NCBI GenBank assembly: GCA_026724425.1
Contig: JAIUCV010000008.1
Coordinates: forward strand, 27,012,477-27,076,476
Reading direction: 5' to 3'
From: Erythrophleum ivorense
Taxonomy: Eukaryota > Streptophyta > Magnoliopsida > Fabales > Fabaceae
Length of the DNA: 64,000 nucleotides
A program made the position numbers and the translations under genes. The stretch's first letter is position 1, and every line of letters begins with the position of its first letter. The notes beneath the pieces were generated by a model that worked only from the letters and a program-made list of their open reading frames with translations, made no database searches and had not been told where the DNA came from. Below, in pieces: positions 1-12,202 of this stretch.

Positions 1-2891
1 GGAAAATTCGGATTTGAAGAGAGGAGCCAAAGAACACAAGATTCAAGTGAGAAAAAGCAAGAAAACAAGGTAATTTCTCTTCCTATGGTTGTCATCTTTG
101 GTTCCCTCCTCCACCATTTCGCCCCACTTGAGAAAACCCTAGGAGGAGATGATTTTTAGGCAGAACCAAGAATGAATCTAAGGAAAAAGGGTGTGGAGAT
201 TAAGAATATGCAAAGAAAACAACAAAATAACCATTAGATTTCAAGATGCAAATTCTAGGGTTTTGTGTGCACCTTGTAAAATCTGACCTGATGTGATGAT
301 TTTTAGGTCTAATTAAGAGTTTAAATGAGTTTTTGAGACACCTAAGATTTTTCCCACAAGCTTTCTTCTTCAAGAAAACCAAGAGAACTCCAAGAAGGCC
401 AAGGAAGCCCATAGTCTCGGCCAAGAGGAGTTCTTGTAGTAGGGGAGAGTTTTAAATTTTTCTAAGGTCATTCTTGAGTCATATTTGATGAATGAGAATG
501 AAAGGAGGCCTTGGAAAAAATTTAGAACTCAGAAAGTGATTTGGTGTCTTACGTTCCATATTATGACCTAAAGAAGCAACATGGTGCTAGGCCTTTTGTT
601 TTAATGATGTGAGGACTCCAAGAGACTTAAAAGGAGTCAAGAATCATATTTGAAAGCAAAGAATGAGGCCTAGAAGCCATTTGAGGGGTGTTGCTTCATT
701 AGGTGCCTTTATAGACCATAATGAGGGTTATAGAGCAATCTAGGGTTTAAGCAAATTATGTAGCCTTAAAATGTGTTTCATGAACCTAATTGGCTCCCAT
801 AAATTGTATCTAGGCCAAGAGAAACCATCTCTACCATTTTGTAGGTGTGTGGCAGAAAAAGGAGGCTTGAAAGCTAAGGAAAAAGTGTGTGAGTGTACAC
901 AAGGTAGTTCTCTCCACCTTCTCTCATGCATGGATGTGTGTTTAGCTTATTTTAGAATGTGTGTATGTGTATTTTCAAGCTATGGAAAGTATGCTAGCAT
1001 GCCTTTATATGCTATGATTCTTGATGCCATGTTATGTTTCCCAATAAATATATGATGTTTGTATGAGTTTATTTGAGTGTGGAGAGGCCAAGAACTCTTC
1101 CCTTTGGTGAGGATGAGCCAAGAACCCTTGAGCTTCATTGAGATAAAGTAAAGAGTCTCCCAAAAGCAAAGTGGGCTCCCAAGAGTATGGTTGAGTCCAA
1201 AGTACTCAAAGAATGGGTGAGGCAAGTCCAAAATCCATGAGGAGAAGTGTGAGGCCAATCTAAACACTTGGTGAGCTCTTGAATGATTTGTATGAATTGT
1301 TTACATACCAAGTTTGCTTTTAAAATGTCCATGGCTTCCATTTTCTCCATGCATGCATTTATAAAGCTTGCTTTGCACATATTATGTATGATTGAATGGG
1401 AGATGAGCTATTGAGATTCTTTGAATCTCATCCCCTTCTCTCCAATGATCTAACATGCTAGGTGGACCAAGTAACTATGGTAAAGGGAGCTAACAATAAT
1501 GAAGAGAAAAGATTGACAAGCTTATATCTTGTTTTATCTATTTTGGAACCATAATGATGGTTCATGATGTATATGATGTTGTAAATGTATTATGAACCTC
1601 GAAACATGTGTAAATATGATATTATATGATGTTTAAATGTACAAATATGATGTATGCCCTCTATCCTACATTTTGAGCATGAGATGCCAAATTATACAAT
1701 GTGAAAGTATGATGGATATATGCATAAATGTGAATTGAATGGCCAAAATGATATGCATAAGGTTTGGGACCATTTGGGTAGCTCATACAAGTCTCAAATG
1801 TACTTTTAGACTTGTCCAAAAGGTGCCACAACCAAGGGAAGGCCATTTGGCAAATTTGGTACCTCATATGGAGCCAAATTTGACTATAATGGAACCCTAT
1901 GTCACTTTTTGGCCAAATGAGCTAGTCTTGATTTGAGATTTGGTATGCAATTAGGTCTCATTGAGGAATTTTTAAGAAGCTAAAGATCATAATTTTTAGA
2001 GGTCTACAGAATATTTGATGATTTTTCAAAGTTGGCAATTTTCATAGTTTCTAGTTTGCTGCAATATTCATTTGGTCCGAAATTGCATTCTATCACACGA
2101 GGCTTAAATGATGTCCAATTGCTATAAAATTTAATATAGAGAAACTATACAATCACAGTGACTCGTGCCAACTAGAAGCACCTCATTTGGAGTCTAGAGA
2201 GGGAGATATGAATTTTTGAAGTTTTCGTCTAGTATCAGTAATTTTTCCAGACCAAAAGTACTATTCTATTGAATTCTAAGGTCTAGACTTGATGAACTGA
2301 TTTGAAGATATTTTTTCTCTCTATATAAAATCCACAGATTTCTATATTGGTATCATTTGAATGGATTGGATTTTTGTGGAATTAATTGGACATTTTCAAA
2401 GTTTTCTACAGAATTCTGTGATAGTTCCAGAATTCAATCAGACCTTTGGACCATTTTGGACGTCAAACGTCTACTGTGATGAATGTTATGGTCTATACAT
2501 ATTTTTAGTATGAAGTAGATATCTATAGATTCCCAGAATGACCAAGATTACATGATTTTTATTTTGCTATATTTAGTTATGATTTTCCAAAGTTTGGTCA
2601 GAAAATGGAGCAAATCTGGTCGAAATTAAATAAGCTCATTTCATGATTCATTTCGGTTTCCATGAGTTGTGAGCAATATTTTGTGATGCAAATGAGTTGT
2701 AATGATGTATTTAAATATGGGGATGCATAGCATGAGCCCACGCGGTCCACGTGACACCGATTAAAATTTTTAAGTATAACGCAACGCAAATAAACCCATT
2801 ATTTTCATCCCCTCTTTCATGTGCTCTCATGTGAGATGATGACGTGAAGCTTATGAATGTCATGAAATGAGCTAGAATTTATGATGTTATA
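1..2891 (+). mobile_element. F1 long LTR, plus orientation, 5' end outside window
   Basis: This is the inside and 3' end of a long F1 LTR. Its order of motifs matches the complete plus-strand copies at 8501-12202 and 49388-52905, so roughly the first 0.7 kb lies before the window. It ends at 2891 in TGTTATA, a C-to-T change of the family end TGTTACA. The next five bases, AATTC (2892-2896), are the expected target duplication. What follows is the outward end of a minus-strand F1 LTR, and the intact form of that site (GGAATTCTCATTTTTAGG when reversed) is visible in other copies. The copy therefore inserted into the 3' LTR of element A. The short ORFs here are not conserved in other copies and I do not treat them as genes. 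Confidence 0.8.
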
Positions 2892-3057
2892 AATTCTCAT
2901 TTTTAGGAGTCTAGAATGCTTCTCAAATTTTTTGAGACCTTAACTAAGTCATTTCGGGGGACTTCCTTTTGTATCCGGTGAGTTTTGTATGTTTATGAAG
3001 AAATCATACGTTAAATTTCTCATGTTTTCTTTCATTTTCATATAACTAGATATTACA
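2892..3057 (-). mobile_element. Element A, remnant of 3' LTR (F1)
   Basis: This is the last part, on the + strand, of a minus-oriented F1 LTR, corresponding to its 5' terminal 165 bases. It reads from the AATTC target site to GATATTACA at 3057, the reverse of TGTAATATC. It is directly followed by a polypurine tract on the minus strand, so it is the 3' LTR of the element whose interior begins at 3058. The rest of this LTR lies left of the plus-strand LTR that interrupted it, outside the window. Confidence 0.8.
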
Positions 3058-3071
3058 TTTCTTCTCCCTTT
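3058..3071 (-). other. Polypurine tract of element A
   Basis: Read on the minus strand this is AAAGGGAGAAGAAA, immediately before the LTR start. Upstream of it on the same strand is a short reading frame ending in FEDKIYLKGEE, which resembles the C-terminal tail found just before the polypurine tract of element B (EDEIYLKGEN). This fixes the orientation of element A as minus and marks the primer for second-strand synthesis. Confidence 0.75.
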
Positions 3072-6000
3072 AAATAAATTTTGTCCTCAAAATTTGGGGT
3101 ATACTTTCCTCTTACTCTTTTCTTTTTTTGGCTAACTGTTCTTTTCTTTCCCTTCTTCCTGGCTCTATACACTTTTCTCAACGATTTCACTCATTTGAAT
3201 TTTCTCTCAGTCATGGAATTTTTTTATTACTAGCCCTTGATGAGGACTCTAATATTATAGAGTACTAGCTAGTTCTTCTCATAAGAGAAAAAAAATTTTA
3301 ACTCTAGAGGCCTATCCTAGGAGAGCATACTAATTATATCGAGTTAGTCTTAACCCGTTCATAGGGGTTAATGTTTTTGTCAGTGGACTCATTTACACAT
3401 CTCAGGAGGTAACTTATTTTGTATCAAGTCTCCCGTATCCTCTCCTAATGGCTTCTCATAAAGTCTTATCTTCTTTTTTTATCATTACAGCCATCAAAGA
3501 TTTCTGTTTGTCTGTTTACAGTTCTATGATTACAATTCATATTTCTTTTCTATCACAGGCCTCATTTCTCAATTGCTTATTGGGATTATAGCTTCTTTGA
3601 GGAGTTTCATTTTTAATAATCCTAATTTCTCTGTTTATTATTAACATATTTACTTTTGCAGGTTGGGACTTTTCTTACTTTCTTTGCTCATTTACAGTGG
3701 CATTTATAGTCTCTCATTTCAATATTGATAGGCCTAACTTTTTTTCCTCATACTAACATTGAAGAGCTATTACCACTGACTATTGATGAATTCTGGTGGG
3801 ATGCTAGCTATTCTCACAGTTTTGATCACTGGAGATGTACTGTACCACTTACTGTATGTAAAAACTATGCCTGACCCCTTTCTAAATACATAGTCTAGCA
3901 TATAAGGATCTTTCTATCCCTCAGCCAAGGCAATTGTTTGCTAGGTAGTGGTTTATTTGGCTCAAGCTCTAGAAAGCTACTTTCTTGCTTTTCTCATCCT
4001 ATGCACTATGCTCATCTCTTATGAGATCTAGTCAGTGGTCTAACTATCTAAGTAAAGCCTTCATATCTCTATGGCAACGATCTGCCAAACCTATGAGATC
4101 TCTAGTTTCTAAGATAAAAGTTAATTGAAACTGTACTAGTCTTTAAGACTAACTGCTCTGTAAAAGCTATCTCAGGCTGTCATCTCACCAAAGAGCTATC
4201 ATACCGTAATTGGGGGCTCTCTGTAACTCTGTGGGATCGACTATTACCTCTAGGTCTGCTGCAACCTCTCAAAGCCCTGCTAGGGTCTACTGTAACCCAC
4301 TATGCTATGTTAGGATCTACTGCGATCTGTCTTTGGGAGACATCAAAGCCTAAGATCACCGTATCTGACAGTAAAACATATATTCACTAAGTACAATAAC
4401 TATCGCTCATAATAACTTAGGCTAAACTCAAAAGTACATCATGCTCTTCATGCAAAGTGGGTTCTGTGTCGTTTGATACTTTAGGATCCCATCATACTGA
4501 TACTCAGGAGCATCTTAATTTTCATTCATCGCTCCTTATGGGATCCTCAGATTCCCACTTCAGCCATTTTTTACTTAGGCTTTCTCTTCTTACTCTAGTT
4601 ATACTTAACTATCTTTTCCTCTCATATCCTATAATTTTTTACTATGCCCATACATTACTTTTGAGTGCCTTGGCACTAGGGCATCTTGAACACTGAGTAT
4701 GGTTAACATCTCTGCCAAGAAAGAGGCTATACACTGGTCCCTATTTATTTCATTTGCATATACTATAAGGGACTCAGGCTATACATATTAAACTCACGCT
4801 ATCTGAATTTGAACATTCTTTGCTATTAGCATATTTTTTTATATGTTGCTATTCTTTACTGGGGATTCCTTTTTGCATATTTTTCTCATCATTCTAATAC
4901 TATTGGAATCCATTTACCTCTCTTTTCTGGGTTATCTCATTATCTAACTAACTAGAATACCTTTCAATTATCAGGACATTTTGGTGATTAATGTCATCAT
5001 TTGCTACGCACTCAAGTCACATTACTATTGGGTTGGCTAGACCCAATATCATGTAACCTTTGTTACAAGCAAACCATAACATCAAACACTAATACACAGG
5101 TGCCTCATGACTGAGCTCAAAGCCACTATTGCCTATATATTACAAGTTTCCCAATAATCTATAGTATCCCTCTCATACTTTTCTTTATCTATCCTATTCT
5201 CGTAGGATACTCAGGGAATATAAGATTTTTTTCTCTACTTCATCCCAAGATAAATTTAGATTGCCTGATTATTTTTACTTCAGGTGCTATCATGCTAGAA
5301 GGGCATTTGTGCTAAGGACAAATGTACTTTCTTAAGTACTTAAACACATTAACTTGATATTTCTTTTTAATCTACTATATCCTCGGCTTGAACACTGTTA
5401 TATCTTCTCCCTTTCTTACTTTTCTTATCCTTTTACTTGAGTAAAAGGATTTGTTACTACTGGTTGTTTTTGTTGTGAGTTCGAGTTTCTTTACACTCAA
5501 GAGCATCTGTATTTCTCAGGGTTCTTCTACTTGTTCACTCTCTGTAATATCAAGGGGTTTACTTTTTCTCATACTCTTGCTTTGCTTTTAACTAGATCAT
5601 CTCTCGGTAAGAAAGTTTCTATTACTTGTAACCTTAGGAATTACATTCTATGGTGATCTCGGCTCACACTCTTTCTCTGCATAATACAAGACTCACCTTC
5701 TTAGGCGGTCTCTAGCTTTCTCGAGTTTCCTTGAGGGTATTAAGGCACTAACTGTCTGTCTCAACTCACTTCTACGTTTAGATCAGAGCTAGACTTTCTC
5801 TCTGTTTAACCTCTTTAGCCTCATCCCCAGGAGCACAATATGCTATTTCTAGGGTTTTACTAACCCAATCCAGGGCACATACTCTCAATGTTCAGATTCT
5901 ACCTTATTGAAAACTTATCCTCTACTGGGTGTTCTAATCACTCACATGCTTAACCCTATACTATTCTCATATTAGGGAGCTCACCTGACTAACTATCAGA

Positions 6001-7703
6001 CCCCTGTTTGTTATTTTTTTAGGCTCAGTCTACTTATTTAGTCATTACTAAAGCGAGGACATCTCTTCTGTAGCTAGTTTCTTAGCTCTTCCTTGCTTCC
6101 CTTATCACTATATTTTATGACTCAAAAGGTCTATCTAGGGGAATTTGCTAACCACTATTGAATGGTCTCCTTAATTCAAGATATCTCATCTTCCCTTTCT
6201 CGATCTAGGGAGAACTTTCACTGAGCTTTCTGTCAAATTAATTTTTCTTTTTACTCATCTCACCTGGACAATGCTACTGGTCACTTTTTATAGGCTTCAG
6301 CTTATACTTAGTCTGAGCTGTCTATCTCATCAGACCTGTAGCTTGCACCAACTTAGCGCTTTCCAAGTTATCCTCATTCTTTTTTTAGCTTCTGTTACTG
6401 AGTTACTCATACTCATCTCTAGGTGTTACTTGTGAGGTACACCTTTCTAGGCCACTCACTACTAGTAACCTTATCTAACATAAATTTTAAGGCTACATTA
6501 ACATTTTGTCTTTCAGTGTCTCACAGGGTAGCACCCTAAGTTGGAGTCAACACCTTAAAAGCGGGTTTTAACAACCTTATTATCCTTGTGTCTAACTTTA
6601 TCTATGCTAAGTCTTTTCTCAGTCTTAACTGCTAGGTCCACTGATTTCTTATTATCTTCCGTGACTATTCACTACTCTTTTTCTTTACTTATACTAGGGG
6701 TTTCCTCTCTTTATGGATCGACTGATCCCTTATCAGTTTATTTCTCGAGTTGGCCTGAATATGACTAACAAGGCATTCATACTACCATTCATTGCCGCTA
6801 GCACATCATTTGTTATGGCTAATTAGCCTCGAGTTTACCCTAGTTTCCTATTTGAGTATTGGCCATGGCTAACTTCTTAATTGGCTACGGCGAGGAATCC
6901 TCTGTATTGCCTTGCTGCTTCTTGGAATAATTGGCCGCGGATAAGCTGTTAATTGGCCATGGCTAATGGCCTCTAATTGGCTTGCTTTTTCATGGATTAG
7001 AATTTCATCTCTAGCTACCAACTCAAGCCTCATTGCCTCTATATTTAGCCTATCATCAAGCTAGAGGGTTCTACCTCTGGCTTTATTCATGCATAACTAG
7101 CTGTCACCTCTAGGCTATTGGGCCCTAAGAGGTGTAGCTTGTAACTTAAACCTCTGGCCTGAGGGAATTAACATTTTAGGTTCTAGAATTCATCTATATA
7201 TTTGGGTCTTGTGGCTAGGGGGTAATTCTTTTTCTCACTTTCCCTCTAAATTAGTCTTGTGTAGTCGTAGTCTCATCTCATACTACGCTACATCACTACT
7301 TGTCTCTACATTAAGCAGGATATCTCAGAATGGTATGAGTATGACTACTAGGAGAATTAGGCCTTACATACTCTCTCTAGCAAGCCTCTTCATTTCAATG
7401 AGATCATTTCTCAGTGTTCATACTTAAGGCTTGCCATTGATCCCGACGAGCTATCATATCTCATGGAGCTTTAGCCGTCAGATCACTTAGCCTTGCTTAA
7501 GCTACTTTAAAGGCCAGCCTTCCCCGATGTTCACTATCTACTCCAAGACCATTCTACAACTTACTTATCATAAACATAGTCACAAACTATCTTCACACAC
7601 CCAAAGTGCCTCATACAAGGCTCCACATAACTATACAAGCCCTTTACATAGCCCTATTGCTACATCTTCAAGCTAAATCCATGCTGAGAGAGCCTGAAAC
7701 TTT

Positions 7704-7715
7704 GCTCTGATACCA
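7704..7715 (-). other. Primer binding site of element A (tRNA-iMet)
   Basis: On the minus strand this reads TGGTATCAGAGC, a perfect complement to the 3' end of plant initiator tRNA-Met (including CCA). It lies five bases from the LTR edge at 7721. It defines the 5' end of element A's interior. Confidence 0.9.
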
Positions 7716-8500
7716 ATAAATGTAACACCATATTTATCTAGCTTGCCTCATGCCATTTCTAGGTCATGTTCTATGCATTTCATAATGAAGCAAGAAAAAT
7801 AGCATGAGAACAATGAATGTACATGCACTTTGCCATGGATAAAATTTTTCCTTTGGAGTCCCGTAGGGCATATGGACTCATGTATCACATTCTCATATTT
7901 AGTTACATAGATAAAACTCAAATCTATCACCAAAAATTGCTTATAACTAGTGCAAAGCAAGAGACACATAAATTTTCATAAGGTAGCCTCGGCCAGAATT
8001 TCATACTTTCTGTCACAAATTTTGAAAAATCATAACTAATTCTAGAAAAATTGAAATCATGCATTATTTATCATTCTAGAAAGCTACAAATGTTTACTTT
8101 ATGTTACAAATATGTTTAGGTCATGAAACGCCAAGTAGAAGATGTTTGAGATTCAAAAAGCACCCATGGTCTTAGCTGCTTGGGCTACGGTCATAGCTTA
8201 CTATCATAAAATTTAGAAATTCATAACTAATTCTAAAAAAATCAAAATTATATAAATTGAGTCAATCTAAGAAGCTACAGATGTTAAATTTAAGGGAAAA
8301 ATAATTCTAGATCACGCCAAGTTCATTTAGGAACTAAATTATGATGGAACAATACTGGAGGTCTAATGGTGTTACTAGTACTGACATGAAATTTCAAAAA
8401 TTCATAACTCTCTGCTCAGGCCTCTAAATGAGGTGATCTTTATGGCCAAAGAAAGTTTATAACCTTTAGTTTATGCCTGTAAAATTTCACAAGCATTGGA

Positions 8501-11500
8501 TATAATATCCGATTCTCTGAAATGAAAGAAAACATGAGAAACGTAATGTACGATTTCTCTATAAACGAACGAAATTCACTGGATACAAAAGCAAGTCCCC
8601 CGAAATGAATTAGTTAAGGTCCCAAAAATTTAGAAAGCATTCTAGACTCCTAAAAATGAGAATTCCAAGTTCAGACGGAAGGAAAATGGAGCTAGAATAA
8701 AGAAACGAATTTAAACGAAAGGTTGACGAAACGTAAAGGCATTTTTGTCATTTTGAGCAAATTTTGGAATTCACATAGGAAGGCTTTCTAAATGAAAGTT
8801 TTGAGTTCTCCAAGGTTCTCAGGGGCCCTAAAAACCATAAGAAGCCCCCGGGACAGTTAAAACTCCTTCGGTGGATATTTTTCAATGTCAGTTAACTCAA
8901 ACTTTGACTGTTTCATTCGGGAAGGTTTTAGTTTCGATTTGAGTGATTCCAAAGTCATTTTACTAAATTGGGAACCTATATTTCATAATAGAAAGACAGT
9001 TCTAAAAAAGGAGCTAAAACAAATTGAAAACAAAAATGCTAATAACCAAGGACAAAATTGAAATTTTGAGAAAAAGGAAGCTTCTTGAGTACTCTTTATT
9101 ATTCATGTTTCTTCTCCCCCACATTTAGATTGACCCACTTCTGCCCTCAAACCAGAAAAATAAGGTAGCTCTTAGGCACAGCAAAGGAGGGGATTTTCAA
9201 GGGAGAAAATTCAAGAAAAAGGTAAGAAAAGTGTAGAATTTTATGCTCTTCCCTTTAGTAAACTTGTTCCTCTCATTCTCCTCTTCAATTCTATGGTTTC
9301 ATTGATGGATTTGGTGATGCTTTGGGTGAATAATAGAATTTGAAGGAGAGGAACTCACCATTGGAAGAGCACTTGAGAAAAGCTAGGAAATCAATGTAAG
9401 TAGTTATCTTCTATGCTTCTTCTTCCCTTCTTCTCCTTGTGAGCATTTTGTCCTATATAAAGCCTAATCAAAGGGAGATGAATTCTAGTCCTAGCAAGGG
9501 AGATTCATAGATTTTGGAGTGTGAGAAGCAAGTAGGTGCAAAGAAATCAAAGAAAGAAGTATGAAAATACATAGAAAAGTTAAGGATTCATGGAGACATT
9601 GTGAAATTTGTTTTGATCCATGAATTCTCCAGCCTAGATGAGTGTTTGCTTAAGTTCCTAAGATCCCAAGAGACCTTCCCACACACCTCTTCCATCAAGA
9701 AAACAAAGCAAACCCATTACTTCCCTTTTTCATGTATTATTTTAGCCTAGGGCAGAACTATAGGTTAGGGACAGTTTTAATTTGTTCCAAACTTATTTTT
9801 GAGTCATATATGATGGAAGAGAAAGAGAGGAAGCCTTGAAAAAATTTTAGAAACCATAGATAGTGAGATGGAGGTATAGGCTCCATAATGTAGCATAATG
9901 AAGTAACTCCTAGCTAGGCTCCTTAAAATAATTGTATGATGACTCAAAGGAGTCTAAATGGAGTCAAGAATCATAGATTGAAGGAGAGAAGGGAGCAAAA
10001 TCATGAACTCTTGTAGTTGCTTCATTAAGTGCCTTATGGAAGCATAATGGAGCCATAGACCAAAGTAGCATCATGTAAAGTGTGTATAATGCCAAGGCTT
10101 GTTTCCATGAGTAATTCATGTTTCTTTTAGTGTATTTAGGCCAAGAGAAGTTAATGCTCCCTAAGCTTTTGGTTAGGCCGAGAAGACAGAAGGGAAATTT
10201 AAAGAAAAAGTGTGCTTGTATAAGCAAGGTAGCTCTCTCCACCTTCTCTCATGCATGAATGTATGCTTGGCTTGTCTTTGAATATGTGTATGTGTATTTT
10301 AAACTATGAAAAATGTTCTAGCATGAGCTCTTATTCCACTGTACCATGATGATGCATTATGTTTCTAAATGATGTTTATGATGCTTGCTTGGTTTGCTTG
10401 AGTGTGGTGATGCCAATAACCTTTAGCCATAGTAAGGATGAGCCATGAACCCTCAAAGTTAGTTGAGACAAAGTGAAAAGTCTCCCAAAAGTGAGGTTAA
10501 CTCCCAAGAGTAAGGTTAAGTTAAAAACCTCTTAAAGAAATGGGTGAGGCAAGTCCAAAATCCACAAGTAAATGGGTGAGGCTAATCCACTTACTTGGCA
10601 AGCCTATGTATGCTATGTATGACTTGCTTAAATGTTAAAAATGTCTCTTGAATGATTGCACATGTCAATATGCCCATGCATACATTTGTAAGACTTATTT
10701 TGCATCTTTTATGTGTGATTGAAAGGGATATAAGCTATTAGGATTCTTTGAATCTCATTCCCTTCTCTCCAATGTTCTAACATGCTAGGTGGACTAAGAG
10801 AACAAGAAAATGGGTGCCAACCACTTGAGAGATGAGAGTATGACATCAAAGTGCATAGATTTTGTTTCTTTTAGGCCATATGAATGGCAAATGTTATAAT
10901 CCATTGTTGTATATGTCCTATGATGTTATGAGCATGTATAATTATGCTAATCTATCATGTATAAAGGAGATCTAAGGTTATATGTATGGAAATGTGCATC
11001 TTGGACATGTAATGGCAAAACTAGCATTATAGAAATGTATGTAATAATAGAAGTGGAGAGGCCAAATTGAGATGTATGAGATTTGAAACCACTTGGGCAG
11101 TTCATACAAGTTATATTCATGCTTTTAAACTTGCCCAAGAGGGGTCAAATATCAAGGGAAGTCATTTGGATATATTTGGTATCTAACATAGAGCAAAATT
11201 AACCATATTAGAAACCTATACAACTTTTTGTCCAAATGAGCTCTTCTTGATCTGAGATTTGGCATGCATTTAGAGCTTTTTGGAAAGCTAAGGTACCAAA
11301 TTTTTGGAGGTCTATGGAATATTTGATGAATTTTCAAAGTTGGGAAATTTTCTGAAATTGGTTCAGTGCATTGTTCACTCAGGTCTAAAATTAATTCTAT
11401 CACTCATAGGGTGAATGATGTCCAATTGTCACAAAATTTTATAGAGAGAAACTAGGCATTCCCCGTGACTTGTTCTAACTAGAAAAACCTCATTTGGATG

Positions 11501-12202
11501 TTTAGAGAGGGAGATATAAATTAATGAATTTTCTATCAAGTATCAGGTATCCAAACAGACCTAAGTTATTATTTCATTGGTTTTCGAGTACTGGACGTGC
11601 TTAAACTGGTCTAAAGTTATTTGTTTCCCCTAGATAACATCTGTAACTTTCCATATTGATATCATTTGTATGGATTGGATTTTTTTGGAATTAATTGGAC
11701 ATTTTTGAAGTTCATAGCAGAAACTTGTATAAGTACCAGTAGCTAGTCAGACCTTTGCAACTTTTTGAATGTCAAACATCTTTTGTGTGATGTTTCATGA
11801 CCTAAACATATTTATAATATAAAGTAGACATCTTTAGATTTCCATAATGACAAATAATGCATGATTTTGATTTTTCTAAAATTAGTTATGATTTTTCAAA
11901 GTTCAAGCATATAATCTAGAAAACTGATCCGAGGCTGCACTAGTATGTTTTGTATATTTGCTCCCTTTGCTCATGGTATGGACCATTTCTTGAGCTTGTT
12001 ATGAGTTGTATTTATGTATTTAAATGTGAGAATAAGGTGGATGAGTCCATATGACCCACGGGATACCAAGAGAAAATTTTTATCGTGGTGAAATATATCT
12101 TGATTCATGCTTTCCTATGCCATTATGTTGCTTCCCATAGATCTAGCCTGATGATAAGGCATGGAAATTGCATGAATTAAGTCTTAGAATTATGGTGTTA
12201 CA
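8501..12202 (+). mobile_element. Solo F1 LTR with TTGGA target duplication
   Basis: A complete 3.7 kb LTR reading TATAATATCC (the normal TG start mutated to TA) to GGTGTTACA. It is flanked by the exact duplication TTGGA (8496-8500 and 12203-12207). The empty site GCATTGGACACCATTTG is present uninterrupted in other F1 copies near 23255 and 33130, which confirms the boundaries. There is no interior or second LTR, so the element was reduced to one LTR by LTR-LTR recombination. The block at 9100-9130 where other copies carry a TATA box has none here. Confidence 0.92.

Larger units (their letters stand above)
3058..7720 (-). mobile_element. Element A interior, about 4.7 kb, no recognisable gag-pol
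   Basis: This region lies between a polypurine tract and a tRNA-iMet primer site, so it is the complete interior of an F1-type element. It is strongly pyrimidine-rich on the + strand. No minus-strand reading frame reaches 60 codons, and I find none of the motifs that mark Gag, protease, reverse transcriptase, integrase or chromodomain in element B or in the fragment at 46187-47320. Only the last 40 or so codons before the polypurine tract are open; they are very basic (RARKKGKKRTVSQKKKR). Two stretches have short irregular repeats: 4200-4380 (variants of CTACTGTAACC) and 6860-6980 (variants of AATTGGCCATGGCTAA). It may be a non-autonomous, LARD-like element mobilised by F1 proteins, or an extremely decayed gag-pol. 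The three plus-strand ORFs of 60-79 codons here are probably chance. Confidence 0.65.

Noticed and set aside
4457..4696. Plus-strand ORF of 79 codons with hydrophobic stretches
   Set aside because: It is antisense to the direction of element A in a T-rich strand, where Leu/Phe/Ser codons arise by composition. It has no start context or homology that I can recognise.
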